A stretch of 64,000 nt of DNA from Pseudomonas brassicacearum subsp. neoaurantiaca (lineage in GTDB: Bacteria > Pseudomonadota > Gammaproteobacteria > Pseudomonadales > Pseudomonadaceae), in assembly GCF_013608025.1 (NCBI RefSeq), contig NZ_VDLV01000029.1:219-64218 (forward strand), written 5' to 3'. The notes under the pieces were generated by a model. It saw only the letters and a list, made by a program, of their open reading frames with translations, had not been told where the DNA came from and did no database searches. Position numbers and translations under genes: made by a program. Numbering within the stretch: position 1 is the first letter of the stretch; each line of letters starts with the position of its first letter. Shown here one piece after another: positions 17,944 through 27,550 of the stretch.

Positions 17944-18686
17944 CCCGACATGAACAAGACATTCCGATCAGCGCCTTCGGACGCGACAAACGTGTCGACC
18001 CGGAGCATCGCCGACGCCTGGACGCGGCGATGCACCGCCAGGGTCGCGGCTGGTTGACCGGTCGCGATGGCGGTCGGCCCTGGACGGTCTCGCGGACCAA
18101 TCGGGTGGTGGCCTGCCTCGGCGCACTGTCGATCCTGGTACTGCTCGCCCCGCTGCTGCTGGGCCTGGCACTGCTGGTCAAATATTCCAGCCCTGGCCCG
18201 GTGCTGTTCGTGCAGAAACGCACCGGTTATCGCGGGCGCGTGTTCGGCATGTACAAATTCCGCACCATGGTCGCCGATGCCGAGGCCATGAAAGAGTCGC
18301 TGCGCCACCTCAACAAACACGGCGCCGACGCCATCGATTTCAAGATCGACAATGATCCGCGCATCACCCCCATCGGCCGGTTCCTGCGACGCAGCAGCCT
18401 CGATGAACTGCCCAACCTGATCAACGTAGTGACCGGCGACATGCGCCTGGTCGGCCCCCGGCCCACCTCGTTCAACGCCTATCGCTACAAGGACAACCAT
18501 CTTGTGCGCCTGAGCATCTACCCCGGCCTGACCGGCCTGTGGCAGATCTCCGGGCGCAGCAATATCGACTTCGACCAGCGCGTGGAACTGGACCTCAGCT
18601 ACATCGCCGAGCAGAGCCTGCTGTTGGATTTGAAGATCCTGATGATCACCCCCTTCAAAGTTTTCAGCGGCCACGGAGCGAGTTAA
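17940..18686 (+). CDS. Priming sugar-1-phosphate transferase (polyprenyl-phosphate)
   Basis: The product is 248 residues from ATG 17940 (GGAGGAG three bases before it), overlapping the previous stop. It has one main membrane segment (about 59-81) and the C-terminal bacterial sugar transferase domain with KFRTM, RRSSLDELPNL and PGLTGLWQISGRS. Such enzymes transfer a hexose-1-phosphate onto undecaprenyl phosphate and begin repeat-unit synthesis at the inner membrane. It lacks the four extra N-terminal membrane helices of the WbaP type, so it is the minimal form. Confidence 0.9.
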   Translation: MTRHEQDIPISAFGRDKRVDPEHRRRLDAAMHRQGRGWLTGRDGGRPWTVSRTNRVVACLGALSILVLLAPLLLGLALLVKYSSPGPVLFVQKRTGYRGRVFGMYKFRTMVADAEAMKESLRHLNKHGADAIDFKIDNDPRITPIGRFLRRSSLDELPNLINVVTGDMRLVGPRPTSFNAYRYKDNHLVRLSIYPGLTGLWQISGRSNIDFDQRVELDLSYIAEQSLLLDLKILMITPFKVFSGHGAS

Positions 18687-19331
18687 ATGGACGGTTCGAC
18701 GAATATCCTGACCATAGCCAGCCCGAGCGAGTCCAACCTGACCTCGACCGTGCTCGACCCGGATCTGCGGATCCTTCTGATGACGGCCGCCAACACCGGC
18801 ACCGGCACGAGCACCAGCGCGATGGCGTTGGCTGCCCAGCTGGCGCAGATGAGCAACGGTCGCGTGCTGCTGGTGGACGCAAGCCAGTCGCCGCATAACC
18901 TCAGCCAGCAACTGTCGTTGCAAAAAGAGCGCGGCTTCAGCGATCTGCTGTTCAACAGCCTCGCCCCGCCCCTGCTGCAGGACTGTGTGGTGCAGATTTC
19001 CAGCCTGCCCTTCGACGTGCTGCCCAACGGTCGTCTCGGGCACAACGCCGAACGCCTGAGTCCCGAGCGACTGCGTCCGTTGTTCCGGCAACTGGCGACG
19101 CAATACCGCTTCGTGGTGATCGACGCCGACGCGGTGTACTCGGCCACCGACACCTTGGTCATGAGTACCCAGGTGGACGGCGTGGTGCTGGTGGTACGCG
19201 GCGAGGACACCCGCTGGGAAGTCGCCCAGGCCGCGCGGCAGCGCTTGGTCCAGGCCGGCGCGAAGGTCGTCGGCAGCGTGTTCAACCGCCGCAAGTACTA
19301 CATGCCGAAGTGGCTCTACAACAACCTTTAA
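18687..19331 (+). CDS. BY-kinase-like ATPase with degenerate Walker A
   Basis: The product is 214 residues, beginning right after the previous stop. The fold is that of CpsD/Wzc C-terminal tyrosine kinases (MinD/ParA-like): LLVDASQSP corresponds to Walker A' and RFVVIDADAV to Walker B. The P-loop, normally with GEGKST, reads TAANTGTGTSTSA and has no lysine. The C terminus holds only three tyrosines (KYYMPKWLYNN) in place of a rich tyrosine cluster. It precedes the export and chain-length genes, where a kinase normally sits, but the missing lysine argues against ordinary ATP hydrolysis. It may be a structural partner of the Wzz-like protein. Confidence 0.82.
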   Translation: MDGSTNILTIASPSESNLTSTVLDPDLRILLMTAANTGTGTSTSAMALAAQLAQMSNGRVLLVDASQSPHNLSQQLSLQKERGFSDLLFNSLAPPLLQDCVVQISSLPFDVLPNGRLGHNAERLSPERLRPLFRQLATQYRFVVIDADAVYSATDTLVMSTQVDGVVLVVRGEDTRWEVAQAARQRLVQAGAKVVGSVFNRRKYYMPKWLYNNL

Positions 19332-19351
19332 GCCTGCAAAAGGATGACGAG

Positions 19352-20374
19352 ATGAACGCCAGAATGCTTGTCCTGCTGTTGCTGCCGCTTGCCGGTTGCT
19401 CCAGCCACAACGAAAACACGACGATGCCGGTGCAGATCCTCACGGCCGCGCCGGCCAATGCCCAGGCCACCGACATGCCCCGGGTCGAACAGACGCTGCG
19501 GCCGCAGGACGTGCTGGATGTGATTTTTCACATCGACACGACCTCTTCCCAGGCTTATCGCGTGCAGCCGGGCGACCAGGTTGCCCTGAACTTCACCGCT
19601 GCCAGCCAGCTCAACGGCACGCAACAGGTGATGCCCGACGGCACTATCGAACTGCCGGGCGCCAACACCTCGGTGAAAGTCGCCGGCCTGACCACCGACG
19701 AGGCACGCCTGGAAGTGCAGCGTGCCTACAACCAGAAGATGCTGTTCCAACCCAACCGCAACCAATTGAGCGTCCTGGTGACCAGCCCGATGTCCGGTGA
19801 GGCGAACTTGCGCAACACCTTGATCCACCCGGCCACGGGCATGAGCCGGGAGATCATCGTGGGCCGGGATGGCTACGCCGCCTTCCCGGAAATCGGTTCC
19901 GTGCCGTTGCAAGGCATGACCGTTACCCAGTTGGAGACCTTCCTCAACGAGCGCTACGCCCAGTTGCCAGGCCACATGACCGTCGACGTGCTGCTCAAGT
20001 CCACCGCCGGCAACGAGATCTATGTGCTGGGCGAAGTGGCCCAACCCGGTTCCTACCCGATCCGCCGGCCCATCTCGGTCCTCGAGGCGCTGACGCTGGC
20101 CCGCGGCACCAACGTCAAGGCCCGGCTCGACTCGGTGGTGATCATGCGCCGCAACGGCAACCAGGTCGAAACCCGTCATTACGACGTGGAAAAAGCCTTG
20201 AGCGGCGATGCGTCGCAGATCGCCTACCTGCAACCGGAAGACATGCTCTTCGTACCCAAGACCGGCCTGGCCAAAGCCGGTGAAATGGCCCGGCAACTGG
20301 CCGACGTGGTGCTGTTCCAGGGCGTTGGCGTCAGCTTCGGTTATGACCTCGACAACAATAGCAACGGCAACTGA
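19352..20374 (+). CDS. Outer-membrane polysaccharide export lipoprotein (Wza/GumB family)
   Basis: The product is 340 residues from ATG 19352 (AAGGA upstream). Signal and lipobox LLPLAGCSS give an acylated Cys. A polysaccharide-export domain (YRVQPGDQVALNF, then MPDGTIELPG) is followed by SLBB-like units (EIYVLGEVAQPGSYPI, then LTLARGTN). It forms the outer-membrane and periplasmic channel for the polymer. It is followed after 15 bases by the Wzz-like gene. Confidence 0.9.
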   Translation: MNARMLVLLLLPLAGCSSHNENTTMPVQILTAAPANAQATDMPRVEQTLRPQDVLDVIFHIDTTSSQAYRVQPGDQVALNFTAASQLNGTQQVMPDGTIELPGANTSVKVAGLTTDEARLEVQRAYNQKMLFQPNRNQLSVLVTSPMSGEANLRNTLIHPATGMSREIIVGRDGYAAFPEIGSVPLQGMTVTQLETFLNERYAQLPGHMTVDVLLKSTAGNEIYVLGEVAQPGSYPIRRPISVLEALTLARGTNVKARLDSVVIMRRNGNQVETRHYDVEKALSGDASQIAYLQPEDMLFVPKTGLAKAGEMARQLADVVLFQGVGVSFGYDLDNNSNGN

Positions 20375-20389
20375 CCCGGGTGAATGATC

Positions 20390-21982
20390 ATGAATCCCAA
20401 GGAAAACTACCTGCACGAGTTCTTCAGGATCTTCTTCGCCAACAAGCAGTGGGTGAAGCGCGTCTTCCTGATTTTCGCCGTGATCGCCCTGGTGCTGCCG
20501 TTGATGCTCAAGCAGAGCTTCGACATAACCGCCCAGGTGATCGTCCAGTCGAAAAAACTCTCCCAAGGCGATGCCACGACTTCGCTGAACCAGGAAAACG
20601 CAACGTTCGTTCCGCCATCCCTGGCGGACATGGAAACCGAGAGCAACATCCTGCGCTCGCCAGCGTTGATTCGCGAAACCATCAAGGCCCTGCGCGACCA
20701 GGGGGAATACACCCCAAGCCCGGGCGTCCTCAACAAATGGGTGAGCGAACCGTTCAAGCGCTACATCACCCAGCCGCTGCGCGAATACGTCATCAACCCG
20801 GTGCGTGACGGCCTGGGGCTTGAAGTCGACCCCGTGCGCGACACGGTGCTCGACACGCTGACCGACGAGGCGATCGAAAACCTGAAGATCGAGACCCTGC
20901 CCGGTTCCAACGTGATCTCCATTGTCTACAGCTTCGGTGATCCGGCCCAGGGCACCCGGTTCGTGGGGCAACTGCTGCAAAACTACCTCACCGGCCGCCA
21001 GGACTTGCAGTCGATCGAGTTGCCCCAGACGTTCTATGAGCAGAAGAAAGTCCAGTACCAGACGCGCCTTGACGGTTTGGAAGGCAACCGGCTGACGCTG
21101 CTCGAGGGCGTTGGTTCTTCCGATCCCAAGGAAGAAATCACGTTCCGCTTGAATGCGATCAACACCGAAGAGCAGGCCCTGAACCTGTACCAGGATCGCC
21201 TGCTGCAAAGCCAACGCTGGCTCGATTACCTCAAGACCAGCCTGGCGGCGGCGAACAGCTCGCGGTTCAACGACTACACCTTCCCCTTCACCTTCACCAC
21301 CACCGTGGACAACATCGCCTTCGAAGACAGGGAAATCAGGCAATTGGGTGAGCAATTGACCAGCCAGGTCAGCCGCTACATGAACGACCTGGCGATTTTC
21401 CAGCCCAGCAGCGAACCGATGTTGCTGGCGCGCGAACAGATCATGCGTACCCGCCAGCAATTCCTGAAAGTGGTGAATAACCGCATCCAGGAACGCACCA
21501 CCGACCTTGCGGTGGTCAGCTCGGTGATCAATCAGAAAGTCGAACGCATCGCCGCCTTCAAGGACCGCATCCACCAGTTGCAGGAAACCCAGAGCAAACT
21601 GCGGCAAATGGACACCGAGATCAACGCGCTCCACGCGGCGTTCTCCACCTATGCCCAACGCTTCGCCGAAGCCAGTTCCGCCCGCTCGCTGGACAACGAC
21701 CTGTCCAACGCCCGGGTCCTGAGCCCGCCGTTCGAACCGACCGCCGCAGCGTTTCCCAAGCCGGTGCTGATCATCGCCTTCGGCCTGTTCAGCGGCCTGC
21801 TGCTGGCGATCGCCCTGGTCTATGTGCGTGAGTTCTTCGACCATCGCTTCAAGCACCCTGCGCAAATCAGCCACCAATTGGATCTGCCGGTGCTGCTGGT
21901 GATCAACGAGCAATCGCCCGAACAGATCAACCCGCACCGCAACTGGAGCGTGCCCAGCCTTGTCCATTGGGTGAAAAATTGA
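20390..21982 (+). CDS. Polysaccharide chain-length determinant (Wzz/GumC family)
   Basis: The product is 530 residues from ATG 20390; this ATG was preferred over 20384 because of the spacing from GGGTGA. It has two membrane segments (about 24-42 and 455-477) enclosing a large periplasmic coiled-coil region, and ends ~50 residues after the second helix without a fused kinase domain. It belongs to the polysaccharide co-polymerase group that controls chain length and bridges Wzy and Wza. The separate BY-kinase-like gene two positions upstream would be its cytoplasmic partner. Confidence 0.88.
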   Translation: MNPKENYLHEFFRIFFANKQWVKRVFLIFAVIALVLPLMLKQSFDITAQVIVQSKKLSQGDATTSLNQENATFVPPSLADMETESNILRSPALIRETIKALRDQGEYTPSPGVLNKWVSEPFKRYITQPLREYVINPVRDGLGLEVDPVRDTVLDTLTDEAIENLKIETLPGSNVISIVYSFGDPAQGTRFVGQLLQNYLTGRQDLQSIELPQTFYEQKKVQYQTRLDGLEGNRLTLLEGVGSSDPKEEITFRLNAINTEEQALNLYQDRLLQSQRWLDYLKTSLAAANSSRFNDYTFPFTFTTTVDNIAFEDREIRQLGEQLTSQVSRYMNDLAIFQPSSEPMLLAREQIMRTRQQFLKVVNNRIQERTTDLAVVSSVINQKVERIAAFKDRIHQLQETQSKLRQMDTEINALHAAFSTYAQRFAEASSARSLDNDLSNARVLSPPFEPTAAAFPKPVLIIAFGLFSGLLLAIALVYVREFFDHRFKHPAQISHQLDLPVLLVINEQSPEQINPHRNWSVPSLVHWVKN

Positions 21983-23082
21983 ACGCGCCGTTCGGCCCGT
22001 CCCGCCAAGACAGCCCCCTGTCGATCATTCATCTGCTCGACAGCGGCGGCTTCTATGGGGCCGAGCGGATGTTGCTCGATCATTGCCTGGCGACGCCCGG
22101 CCAGCATCAAGTGGTGTTCCTGGCGGCGCCGCCGACGTTGATCACGCGGTTCCGCCAGGCCGGGGTCGATTGCTGCCATTGCGCCAATTGGGCTGAGCTG
22201 CTGCAGCATTTGCGGCACCGGCGTGACGAGCGACCGCTGATCAATACGCACAACTTCAAGGGTCTGTTGTTCGGCTGGGCCGCGGCCACGATGCTGCGCC
22301 TGCCGCTGGTGATCACTCAGCACGGCTTCACGCCACGCAGTCCCAAGCAGCGGTTCTATACGTGGCTGAGCCTGCAACTGTGCCGCACCGCGCCGGTCAA
22401 GCGTGTGGTGTGCGTGGCCGAAAGCATCGCGGCGCTGCACCGCCAGGCCAGCGTTAAGGCGGAGAAGCTCGACGTGATTCCCAACGGCCTGCCAGCCGCC
22501 ACGACGCCGCTGCCCCACCGCGACGACAGGCAACGCTGGCGGGTCGGCTACGTCGGCCGCTTGAGCAGCGAAAAAGGCCCGGACCTGTTTCTCGACGCCA
22601 TGATCCCGCTGTGCCAGCGCCATGCGTCCTTGCACGCGGTGATGCTCGGCGACGGCCCGGAACGCCAGACGTTGCTCAAACGCATCGCCGATGCCGGGCT
22701 GCCGACGCGTATCGAGTTGCCCGGCTATCAGACCGACATGGACGACTGGTGGAGCCGCCTCGATGCGCTGGTGATCAGTTCACGCACCGAAGGCACGCCG
22801 ATGATCCTGCTCGAAGCCATGCAGGCCGGCGTGCCGGTGGTGGCGTTCGGCGTCGGCGGTATTCCCGATATCCTGCAGGACCGTCACAACGGCCTGCTCG
22901 CCACGCCGGCCGACAGCGAGGAGCTGGCACGCCAGATCGAAACGCTGTACAGCGAACCGCCCCTGGCGCGAATCCTCGCCGACAACGCGCGCCGTACCCA
23001 AAGCGACCGCTATGACCTGCGCACGCTGGCCGAACGCTGGTCACAACTTTATATCCGCACGGCACGGGAGGCTCGGCCATGA
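21979..23082 (+). CDS. Glycosyltransferase, GT4 family
   Basis: The product is 367 residues, starting at TTG 21979, which overlaps the previous stop (TTGA) and has GGTGA upstream. The GT-B fold is clear: N-terminal donor-free domain IIHLLDSGGFYGAERML, and the GT4 C-terminal signature VGYVGRLSSEKGPDLFLDA, then SSRTEGTPMILLEAMQAGVPVVAF with the E-x7-E acid pair. It adds one sugar to the lipid-linked repeat unit on the cytoplasmic side. Sugar specificity is unknown. Confidence 0.9.
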   Translation: MNAPFGPSRQDSPLSIIHLLDSGGFYGAERMLLDHCLATPGQHQVVFLAAPPTLITRFRQAGVDCCHCANWAELLQHLRHRRDERPLINTHNFKGLLFGWAAATMLRLPLVITQHGFTPRSPKQRFYTWLSLQLCRTAPVKRVVCVAESIAALHRQASVKAEKLDVIPNGLPAATTPLPHRDDRQRWRVGYVGRLSSEKGPDLFLDAMIPLCQRHASLHAVMLGDGPERQTLLKRIADAGLPTRIELPGYQTDMDDWWSRLDALVISSRTEGTPMILLEAMQAGVPVVAFGVGGIPDILQDRHNGLLATPADSEELARQIETLYSEPPLARILADNARRTQSDRYDLRTLAERWSQLYIRTAREARP

Positions 23083-24449
23083 TCGTCCCGCTCTCGATCG
23101 TCAGTCTGCTGGGGCTGGTGTGCCTGGCATTGCTGGCCAGTCCTTATCCGTTTCTCGCACCGGGTGCGGTGCTTGGGCTCGTGGGCGTTGCCATGCTGTA
23201 CCGCAAGCCCACTTGGGGTTTGCTGGGCATTGCCGCGCTGCTCCCGTTCGAAGGCCTGTTCAAGGACAACGCGTTTTCCGGCAGCAAATTCCTCGGTGTG
23301 GCGCTGATCCTGATCCTGATGCTGCAGTTGGCCTTGCACCAGATTCCTGCGACGCGCTTGCGCAGCAATATCTGGAAGCCGCTGCTCGGCTTCATGGCCC
23401 TGTATGGCCTGAGCCTGTTGATCTCGGAAAACATGGACCTGTCCCTGACACAGCTGCGTGAACTCTCGGTAGGGCTGATTCTGTTCGTGATCACGTTGCT
23501 GATTGGCCGCGAGCTGAACCTGGATATGTTCGCCCGACTGATGACCGTGAGCGTCGCCACGGCCTGCGTGCTCGCGATGTTTTCAGCCAAATACCAGGAT
23601 CAGGGCCGCGCCTCGGGTCTGTTGGAGGACCCGAACGCCTTTGCCCTGTTGATTGCGTTTACCGTGCCGCTGGCATTGTGGTTGACCATTCGCAGCCAGA
23701 ACTTGCTGCAACGCTTGTTCTGGGGTGGCGGTTTCATCCTGTTGTTGGGCGGCATGACCAAGACCGAATCACGCTCAGGCCTAGTCGTGTTGCTGCTCAG
23801 CCTGGTGATCGGGTTGTATCACTACAGGGCGCAGCTGCCACGCATACGTCCCCGGCACCTGGGGTTCGCGATGCTCGGCCTGGCGCTGGCTGTTCCGGCG
23901 ACAATCGCCTTGATGCCGGCTGGCTACGTGGCACGCATCCAGTCATTGAGCATTCTCAGTTCCGGCGCCAACGCCTACCAGGACGGATCCTTGGGACGCC
24001 GCGCCTCGTACATCGTGGTGGGCAGCCAGATGATCCGGGAGAAGCCGATACTCGGTTCCGGCCCGGGAACGTTTCCAGAGCACTACGCCCCCACCGGTTA
24101 CGCGAAGGCGTTCTCGGCCAATCGCAAACGCGGGGATCTGTACCGCCAGGCCCATAACACCTACCTGGAAATCTTCAGCGAAATCGGCGTGCCAGGCGGC
24201 TTGATGTTTGTCGGCATGATCGGGCTGGGGCTCTACAACCTGGTGCGCGCGCGCCAATTGTGGCTCCAGCGCCGGGACTGGGCCCAGGCGGATCTGTTGA
24301 CGCACCTGGGCATGAGTTTCCTGTCGCTGGCATTGTTCCTGATGTTCCTCAGCGCCCAGAACCACAAGTTGCTGTGGATCATGCTCGCCTTGACCGGCAT
24401 CTTGCGCTACGACGCCGAACGATCCGCGCCGCTGGAGGCACGTTCATGA
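23079..24449 (+). CDS. Wzy-type polysaccharide polymerase / O-antigen ligase-like protein
   Basis: The product is 456 residues with about eleven membrane segments and a large periplasmic loop near residues 300-365 containing GSGPGTFPEHY and RQAHNTYLEIFSEIG, the loop motif of the O-antigen ligase (Wzy_C/WaaL) superfamily. Its start overlaps the GT4 stop (ATGA). In this operon, with a flippase and a Wzz, it is best read as the polymerase. Confidence 0.86.
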   Translation: MIVPLSIVSLLGLVCLALLASPYPFLAPGAVLGLVGVAMLYRKPTWGLLGIAALLPFEGLFKDNAFSGSKFLGVALILILMLQLALHQIPATRLRSNIWKPLLGFMALYGLSLLISENMDLSLTQLRELSVGLILFVITLLIGRELNLDMFARLMTVSVATACVLAMFSAKYQDQGRASGLLEDPNAFALLIAFTVPLALWLTIRSQNLLQRLFWGGGFILLLGGMTKTESRSGLVVLLLSLVIGLYHYRAQLPRIRPRHLGFAMLGLALAVPATIALMPAGYVARIQSLSILSSGANAYQDGSLGRRASYIVVGSQMIREKPILGSGPGTFPEHYAPTGYAKAFSANRKRGDLYRQAHNTYLEIFSEIGVPGGLMFVGMIGLGLYNLVRARQLWLQRRDWAQADLLTHLGMSFLSLALFLMFLSAQNHKLLWIMLALTGILRYDAERSAPLEARS

Positions 24450-25405
24450 GCCGCGTCAGTATCGTGATCCCGATGTACAACGAGGCCCGGCACATCGGCC
24501 GCACGCTGCTGGCCGCGCGGGAGGCCGCACGCCAGGCACGACTGGAATGCGAGCTGATCGTGGTCGACAACGGCTCGGACGATCACGGCCCGCGCATCGC
24601 CAACGAACTGGGCGCACGTGTGCTGATCGTGCCCGGCGTGCACATCGGCGCCCTGCGCAATCGCGGCGCGGCGGTCGCCCGCGGTGATTGGCTGGCGTTC
24701 GTCGACGCCGATATGGAAATGCCGGCCGATTGGCTCAAGTTGCTGATCGAAATGGAAGGCCGCCAAGGTGATGTGCTGGGGCTTGACCTGGACACGCCCG
24801 GCCAGGCGCCCTGGTTCGCACAGGCTTGGCAACGCCGCAGCCAGCGGCCGGGGTCCCGCTCCTTGCATCGCGTCCAATGGTTGCCCAGCGCCAATCTCTT
24901 GATGCGTCGCACCTGGTTCGATCAGGTCGGCGGCTTCGACGAAACCCTGCGCACGGGCGAAGACAAGGACTTCTCCCTGCGCCTGCGCCAGGCCGGTGCG
25001 CAATTGTTGCTGGTCAACGAAAGCCTGGCCGTGCACTGGGGCTACGAAGGTAGCTGGCGCGAGTGGATGAGCAAGGAGTTGTGGCGCCAGGGCAGTCATT
25101 GGCAGTTGTTGCGCAGCCATGGGGCGAGCCTGCGCCTGTTGCGTTTTCCGGCGTTGTCGATGGGCGTCTGGGGCCTGGACTTGCTGGCGCTGATCGCCCT
25201 GCTCCAGGGCCAGGCGCGCCTGGGGCTGACGCTGTTGTTCATCAGCACACTGCCGGCCTTGGTACTGAGCCTGCGCCAGAGCCAGCGAGACCCGCATCTG
25301 ACGTTGCAACTGTGGGCCTTGCATGGCGTGCGCCTGCACCTCACCGGCGCCGCGTTACTGCTCAATATTTTTCAATGGAATGCCAGGAGACCTGCCCGTG
25401 GCTGA
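24446..25405 (+). CDS. Glycosyltransferase, GT2 family
   Basis: The product is 319 residues from ATG 24446 (GGAGG upstream, ATGA overlap with the previous stop). The GT-A domain opens with VSIVIPMYNEARHIGRTL; VVDNGSDD and the DxD-like FVDADME are the nucleotide and metal sites, and RTGEDKDFSLRL is the ED motif. One or two hydrophobic helices near the C terminus suggest membrane attachment. Confidence 0.9.
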   Translation: MSRVSIVIPMYNEARHIGRTLLAAREAARQARLECELIVVDNGSDDHGPRIANELGARVLIVPGVHIGALRNRGAAVARGDWLAFVDADMEMPADWLKLLIEMEGRQGDVLGLDLDTPGQAPWFAQAWQRRSQRPGSRSLHRVQWLPSANLLMRRTWFDQVGGFDETLRTGEDKDFSLRLRQAGAQLLLVNESLAVHWGYEGSWREWMSKELWRQGSHWQLLRSHGASLRLLRFPALSMGVWGLDLLALIALLQGQARLGLTLLFISTLPALVLSLRQSQRDPHLTLQLWALHGVRLHLTGAALLLNIFQWNARRPARG

Positions 25406-26534
25406 ATTCTTTTATTGGTCTTGCCTGTTGCTGCCGGTTTACGCCTACCTCGGCTACCCCGTGCTGTTGACCTCGCTGACGCCTTTTTTTCCGGTACGCC
25501 GCTACGGCAAGCCCTTGCCGATGGATGTCAGCATCGTCATCGCCGCCCATAACGAGGCGCGGCACATTGAAGAAAAATTGCGCACCTTGCTGGCCCAGGA
25601 CTATCGGGCGCATTCGCTGCGGATCATTCTCGCCAGCGACGGTTCCACCGACGACACCGTGGCCTGCGCGCGCAGAATCGGCGACTCGCGCATCACCGTG
25701 CTCGACCTGCCACGCCAGGGCAAGGCCGCCGCCCTCAATACCGGCGTGGCCCATAGCTATGGCGAGATCCTGGTGTTCACCGACGCGGACAATCAATGGG
25801 CCCCCGACACGCTCGGCCACTTGCTGGCGCCGCTGGGCGATCCGGAAGTCGGCGCCTGCGCCGGGCACATGGACATCCCCGTGCCGGGCAAAGGCCTGAG
25901 CCTGGGCGACAGCCTCTATCGGCACTATGAAGGCTGGCTGCGCCGGGTGGAAAGCCGCACAGGCTGCATGGTCTCGGCCGACGGCGCCTTGCTGGCCCTG
26001 CGCAGGGCTTTGTTCCAGCCGATTCCGGCCCAGGTCAACGATGATTTTTTCCTCAGTACCTGCGCGCCGGCGGCTGGCAAATCCATTGTTTATGCACCGA
26101 AGGCACGGGTGACGGACCAGGGCGTGGATGAAGCCGACAAGCAGTTTCGTCGTCGCCAACGGGTCACCGTCGGCGGGTTGCAGAGCCTCGCCCAGCGTCG
26201 GGAATTGCTCAACCCTCTGCGTCATGGGCTCTATGCCATCGGGTTGATCAGTCACAAACTGATCCGCCGCCTGGCGCCAGTGCTACTGCTGCCCTTGTTG
26301 TTGAGCAACGCCTGCCTGTGGAACGACCATCCGTTCTATCGCCTGAGCCTGGTGGCACAGTTGCTCGGCTACGCCATGGCACTGATCGGGTTGATGGACG
26401 CAGGCCACCGTTTGCCCCGGCCCTTTCGCCTGGCGGCGTTCGTGCTGGTGACGCTGGCGGGCATGAGCATCGGACTCTGGCAGTTCCTTCGGGGCCAGCG
26501 CTACAGCCAATGGAATCCCGAGCAGAATCGTTAA
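25398..26534 (+). CDS. Membrane glycosyltransferase, GT2 family
   Basis: The product is 378 residues, beginning at GTG 25398 (AGGAG eight bases upstream), overlapping the previous gene by eight bases. One membrane segment at the N terminus and two to three at the C terminus (about 290-360) flank a GT-A domain: VSIVIAAHNEARHIEEKL, LASDGSTDD, FTDADNQWAPD, and the late QFRRRQRV resembling the QxxRW region of processive GT2 enzymes. It could be a processive or a single-addition enzyme. Confidence 0.88.
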   Translation: MAEFFYWSCLLLPVYAYLGYPVLLTSLTPFFPVRRYGKPLPMDVSIVIAAHNEARHIEEKLRTLLAQDYRAHSLRIILASDGSTDDTVACARRIGDSRITVLDLPRQGKAAALNTGVAHSYGEILVFTDADNQWAPDTLGHLLAPLGDPEVGACAGHMDIPVPGKGLSLGDSLYRHYEGWLRRVESRTGCMVSADGALLALRRALFQPIPAQVNDDFFLSTCAPAAGKSIVYAPKARVTDQGVDEADKQFRRRQRVTVGGLQSLAQRRELLNPLRHGLYAIGLISHKLIRRLAPVLLLPLLLSNACLWNDHPFYRLSLVAQLLGYAMALIGLMDAGHRLPRPFRLAAFVLVTLAGMSIGLWQFLRGQRYSQWNPEQNR

Positions 26535-26545
26535 GGAGACGGCCG

Positions 26546-27550
26546 ATGTCGATCAAATACGTTTTCAAGCGCACCGGCGGCTGGCTGTACCTGAACACGT
26601 CCCTGGGTCGCCATCCGTTGCGTGGCGCCGGCGTCATCCTGATGCTGCACCGGGTGCTGAACAACGACCGTGCTGCCGAACTGCCCCATCGCAATGAGCT
26701 GTGCGTGGGGCCCGACGCATTCGAACATTTGCTGATCTGGCTGCAACGGCATTTTGAATGCGTGCCCCTGATGACGTTGCTGCTGGCCGACCCTGAAAGC
26801 GTTCCGAACCGTCCGCGGGTGGCCCTGACCTTCGACGATGGCTGGCGTGACAACGCCATGAACGCCTTTCCCCTGCTGCGCCAATACCAGGTGCCGGCGA
26901 GCATTTTCCTGTCCACCGATTTCGTCGGCAGTCGCCAGCACTTCTGGTGGGAAAGCATCGGCGAAACCCTGTGGGGCAGCCATGGGCAGGTAGCACGGCA
27001 TTCGCTGATCGAGCATTTGCAGCATGCCGGCCGGCCGCTGCCGGTACTGCTCGATGATATCGACGACGAACGCCGCAGCCTGGCGTTGCTGCACTATCTG
27101 CAAAGCCTCAAGACCCTCGATGCGCGCACCTTGAGCGACCTCACCGAAGCCTGCCCGCACGGAGCCCAGCCCCAGGCGCTGGACTGGCCCCAGGTGCGCA
27201 TGCTGGAAGATTCCGGCCTGGTCCGCTTCGGCCCCCATGGCGCCAGCCACGCGATTCTGACCGGGCTCGACGACCAGCGCCTGCACGAGGAACTGACCCG
27301 CAGCTGGACAGCCCTGGAGAATGGCTGCGCCCAGCCCTTGCCGGTGTATTGCTACCCCAACGGCGACAATGACGTCCGTGTGCGCGAACAGGTGGCAGCC
27401 CACGGTTTTCCGTTCGCACTGGGCACCCAGGCCGGACTGTATCGCCATGACGGCGACCCGCTGAACCTGCCGCGTTTCGGCGTCAGCCAACGCAACGCCT
27501 GCCACCCGGAATTGTTGGCTTGGCGCATTCGTCGAGGAGCCCGCTCATGA
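26546..27550 (+). CDS. Polysaccharide deacetylase-like protein (NodB fold)
   Basis: The product is 334 residues from ATG 26546 behind AAGGAGA. NodB motif 1 is intact as ALTFDDGWRDNA, and a later FGPHGASHAIL supplies the H-x3-H metal-binding pattern. No signal peptide is seen, so it may act on a lipid-linked intermediate at the cytoplasmic side, or be exported in an unusual way. The family removes N- or O-acetyl groups from sugars. It couples to the flippase gene by a four-base overlap. Confidence 0.85.
   Translation: MSIKYVFKRTGGWLYLNTSLGRHPLRGAGVILMLHRVLNNDRAAELPHRNELCVGPDAFEHLLIWLQRHFECVPLMTLLLADPESVPNRPRVALTFDDGWRDNAMNAFPLLRQYQVPASIFLSTDFVGSRQHFWWESIGETLWGSHGQVARHSLIEHLQHAGRPLPVLLDDIDDERRSLALLHYLQSLKTLDARTLSDLTEACPHGAQPQALDWPQVRMLEDSGLVRFGPHGASHAILTGLDDQRLHEELTRSWTALENGCAQPLPVYCYPNGDNDVRVREQVAAHGFPFALGTQAGLYRHDGDPLNLPRFGVSQRNACHPELLAWRIRRGARS

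Noticed and set aside
19328..21967. An 879-codon open frame on the minus strand
   Set aside because: It lies antisense to the Wza- and Wzz-like genes, which have clear family motifs, ribosome sites and operon context. The minus frame is open only because of GC-rich codon bias.
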